Positions 45,440 to 57,260 of a stretch of 64,000 nt of DNA are shown in pieces. Position numbers and translations under genes: made by a program. The notes beneath the pieces are model-generated. The model was not told the DNA's origin. It searched no databases and saw nothing but the letters and a program-made list of their open reading frames with translations. Source of the stretch: Diphasiastrum complanatum (taxonomy: Eukaryota > Streptophyta > Lycopodiopsida > Lycopodiales > Lycopodiaceae); contig CM055098.1 in the NCBI GenBank assembly GCA_029204225.1, forward strand, positions 5,759,246 to 5,823,245, read 5' to 3'. Position 1 is the first letter of the stretch; each line of letters opens with the position of its first letter.

Positions 45440-46637
45440 TGTTGTAAAGCTACCTTTACAAGCTTTACTTTCGGCGCCAGCAGCGCTCCTGCTGCTCCCG
45501 GCGCCGCTCCCGGCGCCATTGTGACCAGAACCCAGCCGGCGCCAAGTTCCTATGGCTGAAAATCTTTGATCGGTTCTAGCGGAGTCCAGAGAGCTCAGAT
45601 CGATGTGCAATCACCTCACACGATCTAGGCATGATTAAAGGAAGCCTGGGGATCAATAAAATCTAGAGAAAATCTTAGAGAGAGAAAGAGAAAATCCTAG
45701 AGAGAGAGAAACGTGCTTTACCAGCTTGGGTAGAGTGCTTGGTATGAGGGAGGTGCCGAATCAGACCAATACTATAGGGGAGTGCGGGTTGCGACTCAGG
45801 GCGAGCTCCAACCAAGTCTCAGCCTCCCTTGCTGGAATGTTGTCATGGCTCTCGCCTTGGCATGCTAATGCCCCGGAGACTAGGGTCGGTCACACACTTG
45901 AAATGTAACCTTCTCAGATTTATTAATAAAGTGAGATTTTTCTCAAACTGACTCTGATTACCTTCTGGGTTTCAGTGTTTGGTAAAAGCGCCAGTTGTAA
46001 GGACGCTTCCAAATTTTTAACTTGGCACATAGCTGACGGTTGTATCCCGGGACGCCAGCGATATGCCGTCGGGACCATTCGGTCCGTGGTGCCAGCGGTA
46101 TGCTGTCGGGACCATTTGGTCCAGGAACTGGTTGTTTGCATATCTGTCGCGGCTTGTGGTTCTGAGTGTTCCTTGCATGAACGTGAATGGGTTAAGCTCT
46201 TGGGAAACGGGCTCTAACCTGTCGGCTGAGTTGGATGGCTTGCTTGGGTGGACGTTACTTGTTTATGGCTGTCCAGTCTGGCGTGGCGCCAGGTTGGCTT
46301 CCAGCACTCGTGACGAAGCTTTCAGTTGGTTAAGTCTGATGTAAGTCAGACCGCTTGCTTGGAATGGATGTTACTCGTTTGTAACGAAGCTTCGAGTTGG
46401 TTAAGTTTGATGTATATCGGGTGGCTTGCTTGGAGGGAAGTCACCCACATCGGGACCCCCGATCTGGCATGGCGCCAGGTTGGATCTCAATGTTGGTTTT
46501 CGGAACTTCAAGTTGGTTAAGTCTGATCGTTGTTGGCGAGTTGGTTGCTTGTATGTCAAGTGGGTTTGGATGGCAAGAGTTGAAGGCTGGGAAGCTAAGT
46601 TGTGGTTCCCGGCTCCCTTTGGGATGCCTGCGCTACA
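45440..46637 (+). repeat. 5' LTR of element H
   Basis: Opens with GTAAAGCTACCTTTAC, a small inverted repeat, then five GGCGCC palindromes within 100 bp. At 46050-46122 a 36-bp unit with the hairpin GGGACCATTCGGTCC occurs twice. At 46300-46560 GTTGGTTAAGTYTGAT recurs three times. Confidence 0.88.
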
Positions 46638-46639
46638 TG

Positions 46640-46652
46640 TGGTATCAGAGCC
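46640..46652 (+). other. Primer binding site of element H
   Basis: TGGTATCAGAGCC, two bases after the LTR end, perfect initiator tRNA-Met type. Confidence 0.88.
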
Positions 46653-46724
46653 GACTGGCCGGTCAGTTATGCGGATCTCACGGAAATGGCCACGGTTTGG
46701 GGTTTATCAAGACAACTGTTGTGC

Positions 46725-47125
46725 AAGGTGCTGCCCACAGTGTAAGCATGGGTGCGTCCACGGTCGGGGTGCTCGGAAGAACGGGGGACTTGATGAGTCA
46801 AGGTGCTGCCCTTGAGGTGTAAGCACGGTCAGTTCTCGCGGTTCGGGCCTGGCGCTGTCTGCATGTAGGACGGATGAGGCAAAGTGCTGCCTAGGGAGGT
46901 GAAAGCACGGTCTGTACCTTGTGGGGTGCGGGGCAACATATTCGAACTGTACGGGTTAACCATTGATACAGAGATGCTGCTCGAATTCGGGTGTAAAGCA
47001 CGGGTGGTTAGCTGCCGGTGCGGGATAGCTGCTGATCGTTTAGCTATAAGGGCTATCAACCAAAAAGTGGTGGGACGTGACTGAGGCAATGTGCTGCTTA
47101 ATGGTGAAAGCACGAATGGTTGGAG
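46725..47125 (+). repeat. Five spaced GTGCTGC...AGCAC units after the primer site of H
   Basis: Units at about 46729, 46800, 46880, 46972 and 47090 share the pattern GTGCTGCC, 8-12 variable bases, GTGTAAGCACGG. GTGCT and AGCAC are complementary, so each unit can fold as a short stem-loop in the RNA. Loops vary while both arms are largely kept. Confidence 0.6.
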
Positions 47126-47390
47126 GGGTGTCCTATGTGGGCTGATTCCGTGATCGATTTGTATGGGCGCGGCCAGGCAAAGGTCCGTTGGCAGGACCAT
47201 CTCAAAGGGGGACCTTGTCTTTGTTACTTGTTAGTAAACCTGCATGAGTGTCTTACTTGTATGTATTCGTGGTGAGTCTTAGTACTCGTGCTTTGCCTGG
47301 TTTGCATGATTGCTTGTGATACAAGGAGCTGATGGCTCGAGAAAGAACCTTGTCTTTTGAAGGCTGATACCATCAAACAAAGAGGACTAC

Positions 47391-47890
47391 AGAATCTGTG
47401 GGACGGATTTGCAGTTCAAGTACTCACACGTGAACGACAACGAAACAACTCAATGCTTGCAAAGGATGGATGGCTAGCCTGTTTCTTGGGTTAGTTTCAT
47501 TTGCGACAACGCCCACCAGACGCAAGCAAGAAGTCAAAAGTTGGAAAGGGCCATTTCAGGGGAGATCTTCTATGGAGCAGTTGGTCTTCATTTTGGGACG
47601 GCCACCTTCGGAACTGAAACTCACTGAGCATGGGCAATATCCAGAATCTGTGCGACGGATTTGCAGTTCAAGTACTTGCACGTGAACGACAACGAAACGA
47701 CTCAATGTTTGCAAAGGATGGATGGCTAGCCTGTTTCTTGGGTTAGTTTCATTTGCGACAACGCCCACCAGACGCAAGCAGGAAGTCAAAAGTTGGAAAG
47801 GGCAATTTCAGGGGAGATCTTCTATAGCAGTTGGTCTTCATTTTGGGACGGCCACCTTTGGAACTGAAACTCATTGAGCACGGGTGATAT
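47391..47890 (+). repeat. Tandem duplication of about 250 bp in H
   Basis: Two units beginning AGAATCTGTGSGACGGATTT (about 47391 and 47643) run nearly identically through AACGACAACGAAACRACTCA and GGGACGGCCACCTT. The second is a few bases shorter. Confidence 0.8.
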
Positions 47891-48279
47891 CCAGTATCAG
47901 TTGGGTTTTTCCTCAAAGGGGAAAAAGACTAGGATCCTCTTCAGAGATTGGCAACAAGTTGGATCGAGCCATAATCCTAGCAGATGGGAAGCAAAGTGTT
48001 GGAAAGGCTTTTTGTCCGAAGAACTCTACTCTAAGTCCGATCAGCTGATTTTATAAGTGGAGGGGAACTATCACACACACCTCTCTCTTGGGCAAATTTT
48101 GAATGAAAGTTGATCAAAATGGGGGCAAATTCAAGGTGACCTAGCCATACTCACACGAGGAGACTGGCGAACTTTGGACCTAATAAGTTGACAAGTTTTT
48201 GTTGTGGAAAAGGAAAGTTTGTTATAGGCTTTCTCTGGACCAGCAATGATGAGGAAACATATGAGTACGCTGGCTTGTA

Positions 48280-48650
48280 TTACGTGTAAGACAGCTGATC
48301 AATGAAGGAACTGTGAAAGTTGAGTCTTGCATGAGAGACTTGGTATTTCGAACAGACGCTAAGGGACAGTTCGCGTTGAGATCAGACTAGTGCAAACTCT
48401 GGGTGCATGTGTCTGATTCAAAGAGAGCTACCTGAAGCCAAGCTCGATGTACACTTCTTGTTTTGACTGTGAGGCAACTGACCAGTGATGGAATTGTGAA
48501 AGTCAAGTTTTGTGCGACGGACATGGTGCTTCAAACAAACGCGAAGAGATACTTCGGATGCGGATCAAACTGGTGCGACCCTTTGGCTTTCCACGAGGTC
48601 AATGGTTACATTTGGGCTGATTCAAAGAGCTACTTCAAGCTAAGTGAGAG
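48280..48650 (+). repeat. Diverged tandem duplication of about 185 bp in H
   Basis: Units at about 48287 and 48471 share ACTGTGAAAGT/ATTGTGAAAGT, AACAGACGCTAAG/AACAAACGCGAAG, GATCAGACTAGTGC/GATCAAACTGGTGC and TGATTCAAAGAG. Much older than the 47.4-kb duplication. Confidence 0.6.
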
Positions 48651-49228
48651 GTGCATTGCGGAGTACTCAATCTTTGCCTACCTTAAAGAGCCAAGATGGA
48701 AAAGTATCAAGATCAGGCTGGAACAAGGAGAGAAATCAAGGTGCAGAAGCAACAAGGCACGAAGTGGACCATAAAGTGGGCAATCAAACGATAAATCCTT
48801 CGGCTCAGGGAGCCTTGATACCTGTGCGGAACTGAACAAATATGGATCTCAGGGAGCTCAACACAAAGTGCATCAAGGACAAATCAGGAGCTCAAAGGAG
48901 TTCCAAAGTCGAAAGTCAGAAGCGACAGGGGCGAACATTTCAAAGAAAGGCCTCTGTCACCAGTTAATAAGGTTCTCGGGTTTTAAGAAAACGATATCAA
49001 ATCTACGCTTTTCCCAGACAAGATTTTTTTTTTTAAGTTATGTAATTTTTCAGTACAAAGAGCTGAGCCTCCGACTTGTGGTGTGCCAGCTTCAATCTTA
49101 ATAAAAAGTGGCCAGTAAATTGAGTATTGTGCCAAGTAGCTTAAATGTATAGTTATTTTAATTGGGAGACACCTTTACTTTAATCTGACATTTGATGAGG
49201 ACATCAGATTTTATAAAGGTGGGGTGGA

Positions 49229-50437
49229 TGTTGTAAAGCTACCTTTACAAGCTTTACTTCCGGCGCCAGCAGCGCTCCTGCTGCCAACGGCGCCAACGCC
49301 GATCCCCGCGCCACTCTGACCAGAACCCAGCCGGCGCCAAGTTCCTATGGCTGAAAATCTTTGATCGGTTCTAGCAGAGTCCAGAGAGCTCAGATCGATG
49401 TGCAATCACCTCACACGATCTAGGCATGATTAAAGAAAGCCTGGGGATCAATAAAATCTAGAGAGAGAAAATGACATTCTAGAAAGAGAAAATTCTAGAG
49501 AGAGAAAAACGTGCTTTACCAGCTTGGGTAGAGTGTTTGGTATGAGGGGGGGTGCCGAATCACACCAATACTATAGGGGAGTGCGGGTTGCGACTCAGGG
49601 CGAGCTCCAACCAAGTCTCAGCCTCCCTTGTTGGAATGTTGTCATGGCTCTCGCCTTGGCATGCTAGCGCCCCGGAGACTAGGGTCGGTCACACACTTGA
49701 AATGTAACCTTCTCAGATTTATCAATAAAGTGGGATTTTTCCTCATACTGACTCTAATTACCTTTTGGGTTTCAGTGTTCGGTGAAAGCGCCAGTTGTAA
49801 GGCCGTTTCCAAATTTTTAACTTGGCACATAGCTGAGGGTCGTATCCCGGGACGCCAGCGGTATGCCGTCGGGACCATTCGGTCCGTGGTGCCAGCGGTA
49901 TGCTGTCGAAACCATTTGGTCCAGGAACTGGTTGTTTCCATATCTGTTGCGGCTTGTGGTTTTGAGTGTTCCTTGCATGAACGTGAATGGGTTAAGCTCT
50001 TGGGGAACGGGCTCTAACCTGTCGGCTGAGTTGGATGGCTTGCTTGGGTGGACGTTACCTGTTTATGGCTGTCCAGTCTGGCGTGGCGCCAGGTTGGCTT
50101 CCAGCGCTCGTGACGAAGCTTTCAGTTGGTTAAGTCTGATGTAAGTCAGACCGCTTGCTTGGAATGGATGTTACTCGTTTGTAACAAAGCTTCGAGTTGG
50201 TTAAGTTTGATGTATGTCGGGCGGCTTGCTTGGAGGGAAGTCACCCACATCGAGACCCCCGATCTGGCATGGCGCCAGGTTGGATCTCAATGTTGGTTTT
50301 CGGAACTTCAAGTTGGTTAAGTCTGATCGTTGTTGGCGAGTTGGCTGCTTGTATGTCAAGTGGGTTTGGATGGCAAGAGTTGAAGGCTGGGAAGCTAAGT
50401 CGTGGTTCCCGGCTCCCTTTGGGATGCCTGCGCTACA
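49229..50437 (+). repeat. 3' LTR of element H
   Basis: Closely similar to the 5' LTR with scattered substitutions and small indels, for example in the GGCGCC cluster and in the AGAGAGAAA stretch at about 49460-49505. Confidence 0.88.
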
Positions 50438-50504
50438 GTGACCTGTGAATCTGAAAATACAAACAAAAATCAGAATAATGATAGAACATCCCATTTGGCA
50501 TTGC

Positions 50505-50522
50505 TCCCCGGCTACGGCACCA
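50505..50522 (-). other. Primer site of array internal region 1
   Basis: Minus-strand TGGTGCCGTAGCCGGGGA, two substitutions from the tRNA-Asp type. Internal region 1 spans 44947-45439 and 50443-50533 around the nested 5-kb element. Confidence 0.78.
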
Positions 50523-50533
50523 AAATTGGTATA

Positions 50534-52003
50534 TGTCGCGACATACCAACAGTAAAATGGATTCAATACAAATCTGCAATGCAAAATGGATTCTCAGGGA
50601 AGTACAACATCTGCACTGCCATTCTAGTTTACACAGAAATAAGAGAAGCCATAATGCTCTCTTAAAACATCACAACTAGGCTAACTCCTGCAACTCAGAA
50701 TGCTACTGTCTGAATGCTTTACAATGGCATGAATCTGGCATGATATAGCCAAAGAGAAACTCGTACTAGAGGCTGTGGGCTCTGATAACTATCTGTAGAG
50801 AGAGAGCAAATGGTCATTTGCCATCTGGAACAGGGCTTTTATTAGCCAATAAGAAGCTGCCAACATAGGTTTGATAGTTAGAAACATGTTTGATGGCTGA
50901 AAATTTGACTGTAGGCTGCAAACAGCCACCACCAAATCGAGTTTAGTAAAAAGGTCGGTGACTCATTGAAGTGTGCTGAAAACTGTCCATAACAGTGTGC
51001 CCTGACAAATGGCTGCTGGAAAACATTTGTAGAGGGCCGCAGACAACCGCTTGTGGAGGAGTGCTTCTGCTCAGCCTGTCAAACACTGCAATTGGCTGGA
51101 GATAAAACTCTGGAGTGCTGGTGATGACTAACTGCCTCAGGAACTGCCGCAGATCTATTAGATGGGCGACGCAGGACCTGCTTCTTTGATGTCCTCAAAT
51201 TGAAGCGCGACGATGGCTGGCTGCAAGAAACCGATGAGGGCTGGAAAACCGTCCTCAAACCTGCGTTTGGGAGAGCGAAAGCTGCCCTAAGAATCCTAAG
51301 AGAGAGAGTGAGGAGTGCGACAGTTGCTTTTCAGCGAGGTGCGACAATTGCTTTTCATTAAGGTGCGACAGCTGCTTTTCAGCGAGGTGCGACAGCTGCC
51401 TTTCAGCGAGGTGCGACAGTTGCGCTTCAGATCCAGCAAAGTGTGATAGCTGCCTTTCAGCGAGGTGCGACAACTGCCCTTCAGATCCAAAACTACCCTT
51501 AGGAAATAGACTCTTGCCTTGTAGATTGAGACCCAACTGCTTTGTGCAATAGTCAGCCCTTAAAGGAGCATTAAGAAAATGCGAAGGTGGAAGGCTCTGG
51601 CTGCAACTCTCACACAAAGCCGAATAATGCAAGAATGCTGACTGGGCTTTAGAATATGGCTATTACCTTAAGAATAGCTTGACGAAGGTTCGTACCTTCT
51701 TAAACCAATGACTTCCACAACAAAAATTGAACCTTACATGAGTATTGCCTCAGTATTAAATTACAAATGGTCTTTATGTAAACTATGCGATTTAAATATA
51801 ACTTAAAAGAGCGATGGCTAGGCACAGCCATATACCAAATTCATAAGTAGTAAAAGGCCGCCTTAGTGCCACAGAACAGATTTGACTCATAGCACTAAAT
51901 ATAGCTTAAAACCATACTAAGCACTTTGATAAGAAGTAAGCCTTATGATTTAGCATTAAGAAGCCGACAAAATGTCCTAAAGAGCCATGGTCATGGTTCC
52001 ACA
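50534..52003 (-). repeat. Array LTR 2, internally deleted
   Basis: 1470 bp. Just after the TGTCGCGACATACC end the text jumps at about 50560 to ATTCAATACAAATCTGC, losing about 640 bp. Seven minisatellite units at about 51315-51487. Confidence 0.85.
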
Positions 52004-52586
52004 TGTCTCCCTCCTCAGCTGCACAGTGGCCCCGCAAACATCATAAATACGAAAGGGCAACAACTTGAATCAACACAGTCTCATAGAATTAGCTTCAGTT
52101 TACTAGAAAATCAGCATAGCAACATATATCTTTATAGAACAGCAATCGTCAGCTTCTTGGACAGTACATTGCTTGAACACAGTCTTCTATTCAGCTTGAT
52201 GATTCTGTGAAAAACTAAGACAAAGCAAAACAGAGAAAGAAGAACAAAAACCCGATTCTGGAAAAAGCATAGATAGAAGCTTGCTTACGGAAAACCAGAA
52301 TCTTATTGACATGACGAAGAATCTTCAGTCTGTAACATTACAAAAACTTAACACTTTTTACAAATTGTAACTAATTTTAAGAACTCTACAAAAAAAATTG
52401 AAGCTTAAGAATAAAAAATGGAATGATGTCAGGGCGGTCGAACTCAGAATTAACTCTTCCTTTTCTGAAATACTTGAAGAACCAGAACAGTAACCTGTGA
52501 ATCTGAAAAATACAAACAAATATCAGAATAATCATAGAACATCCCATTTGGCATTGCTCCCTGGCAACGGCGCCAAAATTGGTATA
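52004..52586 (-). other. Array internal region 2
   Basis: 583 bp, the cleanest internal unit. Purine tract rc(TGTCTCCCTCCTC) at its left edge. Primer site TGGCGCCGTTGCCAGGGA (52558-52575, minus) lies 11 nt from LTR 3. This site complements plant tRNA-Asp and is typical of Tat/Athila-like Ty3 elements. No reading frame of note. Confidence 0.82.
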
Positions 52587-54633
52587 TGTCGCGACATACC
52601 AACATTAAAATGATAGATATTTGTAGTATAAACGAGTATCGTTCCTACTAGAGAGAAATAAAAGGGCTAATACTGTCATTATTAGTGCAAAACCAAAAAT
52701 AACTAAGAATAAATGATTGCAAACTGGTCATCAACAGATGTTTCCACAAGGGGTTGCTAGTACAACCTTGCAAAGAAGACAAAACACCCAGGAGAAAGAT
52801 TGAATATTCAACAATGAAGTCCAGGCTCAGGTTAGGAGTAAAACTCTGTATAATGGACATACTAGGAATATAGATCATACATGGCCACAATATTTGTCCT
52901 TGAAACAACAAGAATGGCATCAGAGTGTAGAGGTTAGAGACTCGCCATCTAGCATGGTGCTCACTTATCATTTAGACCCTCAACAGTCAAAGAAAACATA
53001 CAAACTGATTTCCCATTAAGTCAATTCCGAATGTAGGCACTGAGAGCTAGAATCAAATACTAGAAAACTGATCTAAGTCTCTGTATATGTCACTTAAAAA
53101 ATCCTGTTCTGAACCAAAACACAAGAACTAAGCCAAGTCACCATGGAAAACATTACTGAACATTCTCATTATAGAAAAATGGTGTGAGACATAACAATAG
53201 AAATATGTATTGATCAAAGAATAGCCAGTACATAGCATTCAATACGAATCTGCAATGCAAAATGGATTCCCAGGGAAGTACAACATCTGCACTGCCATTC
53301 TAGTTTACAGAGAAATAAGAGAAGCCATAATGCTCTCTGAAAACATCACAACTAGGCTAACTCCTGCAACTCATAATGCTACTGTCTGAATGCTTTACAA
53401 TGGCATGAATTTGGCATGATATAGTTAGAGAGAAACTCGTGCTAGAGGCTGTGGGCTCTGATAACTGTCTGCAGAGAGAGAGCAGATGATCATTTGCCAT
53501 CTGGAACAGGGCTTTCACTAGCCAATAAGAAGCTGCCAACATAGGTTTGATAGTTAGAAACAGGTTTGATGGCTGGAAATTTGAATGTAGGCTGCAAACA
53601 GCCACCACCAAATCGAGTTTAGTAAAAAGGTCAGTGACTCATTGAAGTGTGCTGGAAACTGTCCATAACAGTGTGCCTTGACAGATGGTTGGTGGAAAAC
53701 ATATGTAGAGGATCGCAGACAGCCGCTTGTGGAGGAGCGCTTCTGATCAGCCTTTCAAACAGTGCGATTGGCTGGAGATAAAACTTTGGAGTGCTGGTGA
53801 TGACTAACTGCCTCAGGAACTATCGAAGATCTGTTAGATGGACAATGCAGGACTTGCTTCTCTGATGTGCCTCGAATTGAAGCACGATGGTGGCTGGCTG
53901 CAAGAAACCGATGAGGGGTGGAAAACCGTCTTCAAACCTGCGTTTGGGAGAGCGAAGCCTGCCCTAAAAATCTCTAAGAGAGAGAGTGAGGAGTGCGACA
54001 ATTGCTTTTCAGTGAGGTGCGACAATTGCTTTTCAGCGAGGTGCGACAACTTCTTTTCAGCGAGGTGCGACGGCTGCCCTTCAGATCCAGCGAGGTGCGA
54101 CAACTACCCTTCAGATCCAAAACTGTCCTTAGGAAATAGACTCTTGCCTTGTAGATTGAGACCCAACTGCTTTGTGCAATAGTCAGCCCTTAAAGGAGCA
54201 TTAAGAAAATGCGAAGGTGGAAGGCTCTGACTGCGACTCTCACACAAAGACGAATAATGCGAGAATGCCGACTGGGCTTTAGAATATGGCTATTACCTAA
54301 AGAATAGCTTGACGAAGGTTCGTACCTTCTTAAACCAATGACTTCCACAACAAAAATTGAACCTTACATGAGTATTGCCTCAGTATTAAATTACAAATGG
54401 TCTTTATGTAGACTATGCGGTTTAAATATAACTTAAAAGAGCGACGGCTTGGCACAACCATATGCCAAATTCATAAGTAGTAAAAGGCCGCCTTAGTGCC
54501 ACAGAACAAATTTGACTCATACCACTAAATATATCTTAAAACCATACTAAGCACTGCGATAAGAAGTAAGGCTTATGATTTAGCATTAAGAAGCCGACAA
54601 AATGTAGTGAAGAGCCATAGTCATGGCTCCACA
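52587..54633 (-). repeat. Array LTR 3
   Basis: 2047 bp, same ends as LTR 1. Five minisatellite units at about 53993-54116. Confidence 0.88.
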
Positions 54634-55217
54634 TGTCTCTCTCCTCAACTGCACAACGACCCCGCAAGCATCAGAAATACGAAAGGGCAACAGCTTGAAT
54701 CAACACAATCTCATAGGATTAGCTTCAGTTTACTAGAAAATCAGCATAGCAACATATATCTTTATAGAATAGCAATCATCAGCTTCTTGGACAACACATT
54801 GCTTGAACACAGTCTTCTATTCAGCTTGATGATCCTGTGAAAAACTAAGACAAAGCAAAACAGAGAAAGAAGAACAAAAACCCGATTCTGGAAAAGCATA
54901 GATAGAAGCTTGCTTACGGAAAACCAGAATCTTATTGACATGACGAAGAATCTTCATGTGTAACATTACAGAAACTTAACACTTTTTACAAACTGTAAAT
55001 AATTTTAGGAACTCTGCAAAATAAATTGAAGCTTAAGAATAAAAAATGGAATGATGTGTCAGGGTGGTCGAAACTCAGATTTAACTTTGGCTTTTCTGAA
55101 ATACTTGAAGAACCATGACAGTAACCTGTGAATCTGAAAAATACAAACAAAAATCAGAATAATGACAGAACATCCCATTTGGCATTGCTCCCCGACAATG
55201 GCACCAAAATTGGCATA
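54634..55217 (-). other. Array internal region 3
   Basis: 584 bp, closely similar to internal 2. Primer site at 55189-55206 with three to four mutations compared with the ideal tRNA-Asp site. Confidence 0.82.
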
Positions 55218-57093
55218 TGTTGCGACATACCAACAATAAAATGATAGATATTTGTAGTATAAATGGGTATCGTTCCTACTAGAGAGCAATAAAAGGGCTA
55301 ATACTGTCATTATTAGTGCAAAACTAGAAATAACTAAGAATGAATGGAGTGGAGAGGAGAAATGATTGCAAACTGGTCATCAACAGATGTTTCCACAAGG
55401 GGCTGCCAATACAACCTTGCAAAGAAGACAAAACACCCAGGAGAAAGATTGAATATTCAACAATGAAATCCAGAATCAGGTTAGGAGTAAAACTCTGTAT
55501 AATGGACATACTAGGAATTAAGATCATGCATGGCAACAATATTTGTCCTTGAAACAACAAGAATGGCATCAGAGTGTAGAGGTTAGAGACTCGCCATCTA
55601 GCATGGTGCTCATTCATCATTTAGACCCTCAACAATCAAAGAAAACATACAAACTGATTTCCCATTAAGTCAATTCCGAATGTAGGCACTAAGAGTTAGA
55701 ATCAAATACTAGAAAACTGATCTAAGTCTCTGTATATGTCACTTGAAGTCCTGTTCTGAACCAAAACACAAGAACTAAGCCAAGTCACCATGGAAAACAT
55801 TACTGAACATTCTCATTATAGAAAAATGGAAATATAGCTAGAGAGAAACTCGTGCTAGAGGCTGTGGGCTCTGATAACTGTTTGCAGAGAGAGAGCAAAT
55901 GGTCATTTGCCATCTGGAACAGGGCTTTCATTAGCCAATAAGAGGCTGCCAACATAGGTTTGATAGTTAGAAACATGTTTGATGGCTGGAAATTTGACTG
56001 TAGGCTGCAATCAGCCACCACCAAATCGAGTTTAGTAAAAAGGTCGGTGACTCATTGAAGTGTGTTGAAAACTGTCCATAACAGTGGGCCCTGACAGATG
56101 GCTGCTGGAAAACATTTGTAGAGGGCCGCAGACAGCCGCTTGTGGAGGAGCGCTTCTGCTCAGCCTTTCAAACAGTGCAACTGGTTGGAGATAAAACTTT
56201 GGAGTGCTGGTGATGACTAACTGCCTCAGGAACTACCGCAGATCTGTTAGATGGGCACTGCAGGACCTGCTTCTCTGATGTGCCTCGACTTGAAGCGCGA
56301 TGGTGGCTAGCTACAAGAAACCGATGAGGGATGGAAAACCGTCTTCAAACCTGCGTTTGGGAGAGCGAAGCCTGCCCTAAGAATCCCGAAGGGAGAGAGT
56401 GAGGAGTGCGACAGTTGCTTTTTAGCGAGGTGCGACAGTTGCTTTTCAGCGAGGTGCGACAACTGCTTTTCAGTGAGGTGCGACAACTGCCTTTAAGCGA
56501 GGTGCGACATCTGCCCTTCAGATCCAGCGAAGTGCGGCAACTGCCTTTCAGCGAGGTGCGACAGCTGCCCTTCAGATCCAAAACTGCCCTTAGGAAATAG
56601 ACTCTTGCCTTGTAGATTGAGACCCAACTGCTTTGTGCAATAGTCAGCCCTTAAAGGAGCATTAAGAAAATGCGAAGGTGGAAGGCTTGGCTGCGACTCT
56701 CACACAAAGCCGAATAATGCGAGAATGCCGACTGGGCTTTAGAATATGGCTATTACCTTAAGAATAGCTTGACGAAGGTTCATACCTTCTTAAACCAATG
56801 ACTTTCACAACAAAAATTGAACCTTACATGAGTATTGCCTCAATATTAAATAACAAATGGTCTTTATGTAGACTATGCGGTTTAAATATAACTTAAAAGA
56901 GCGACGGCTAGGCACAGCCATATGCCAAATTCAAAAGTAGTAAAAGGCCGCCTTAGTGCCACATTACAGATTTGACTCATAGCACTAAATATAGCTTAAA
57001 ACCATACTAAGCACTATGATAAGAAGTAAGGCTTATGATTTAGCATTAAGAAGCTTACAAAATGTAGTAAAGAGCCATAGTCATGGCTCCACA
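55218..57093 (-). repeat. Array LTR 4 (5'-most in minus sense), internally deleted
   Basis: 1876 bp. About 225 bp is missing at about 55829, where GAAAAATGG meets AAATATAGC. Seven minisatellite units at about 56405-56578. Its outer end abuts the right ACCTA. Confidence 0.87.
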
Positions 57094-57098
57094 ACCTA

Positions 57099-57260
57099 CT
57101 AGATGCCTAATGGCAAGGAGATCATAATGGGGGACAAAGACGTGGTTGACATAATAGGGAGAGGATCTGTGCGCATATAGCTTGGACAAGGGAGGAGCGT
57201 GACTTTGCACGATATTGTACATATTCCTAATTTAGCCAAGTCCCAAACTCTTTGTTAGAA
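57099..57260 (+). pseudogene. Copia I, continuation right of the array
   Basis: Reads MPNGKEIIMGDKDVVDIIGR and HDIVHIPNLAK, the linker that follows the copia protease. It continues the text cut at 42869. A stop interrupts it and the element then ends without integrase or RT. Confidence 0.75.

Larger units (their letters stand above)
45440..50437 (+). mobile_element. 5-kb non-coding LTR retrotransposon H (LARD-like)
   Basis: LTRs 45440-46637 (1198 bp) and 49229-50437 (1209 bp) start TGTTGTAAAG and end GCGCTACA. Target duplication GTGAC lies at 45435-45439 and 50438-50442; the uninterrupted site is seen in the sister internals as CAGTAACCTG. A primer site TGGTATCAGAGCC (46640-46652) and the purine tract AAAGGTGGGGTGGA (49215-49228) are in place. 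The 2.6-kb interior shows no gag or pol. It must depend on proteins of another element. It inserted after the array formed. Confidence 0.9.
42870..57093 (-). mobile_element. Tandem LTR-internal array of a non-autonomous Ty3-type element
   Basis: Four LTRs alternate with three internal regions: LTR 42870-44946, internal (44947-50533, interrupted), LTR 50534-52003, internal 52004-52586, LTR 52587-54633, internal 54634-55217, LTR 55218-57093. One target duplication, ACCTA, flanks the whole (42865-42869 and 57094-57098), and the host copia reading resumes after it. Internals are 583-584 bp once the nested 5-kb element is removed. LTRs of about 2.05-2.08 kb are intact in two copies; two carry deletions. 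Each internal has, in minus sense, a tRNA-Asp-type primer site next to one LTR and a GAGGAGAGAGACA purine tract next to the other. No coding domain is present. Confidence 0.88.

Noticed and set aside
45440-50437. Several 60-140-codon frames in element H (for example 46397-46822)
   Set aside because: No gag, protease or pol motif; the frames in the two LTRs differ in length and are not conserved.
42870-57093. CRISPR-like or satellite interpretation of the repeated block
   Set aside because: Units have LTR ends, primer sites, purine tracts and a target duplication, so a retrotransposon array explains it.
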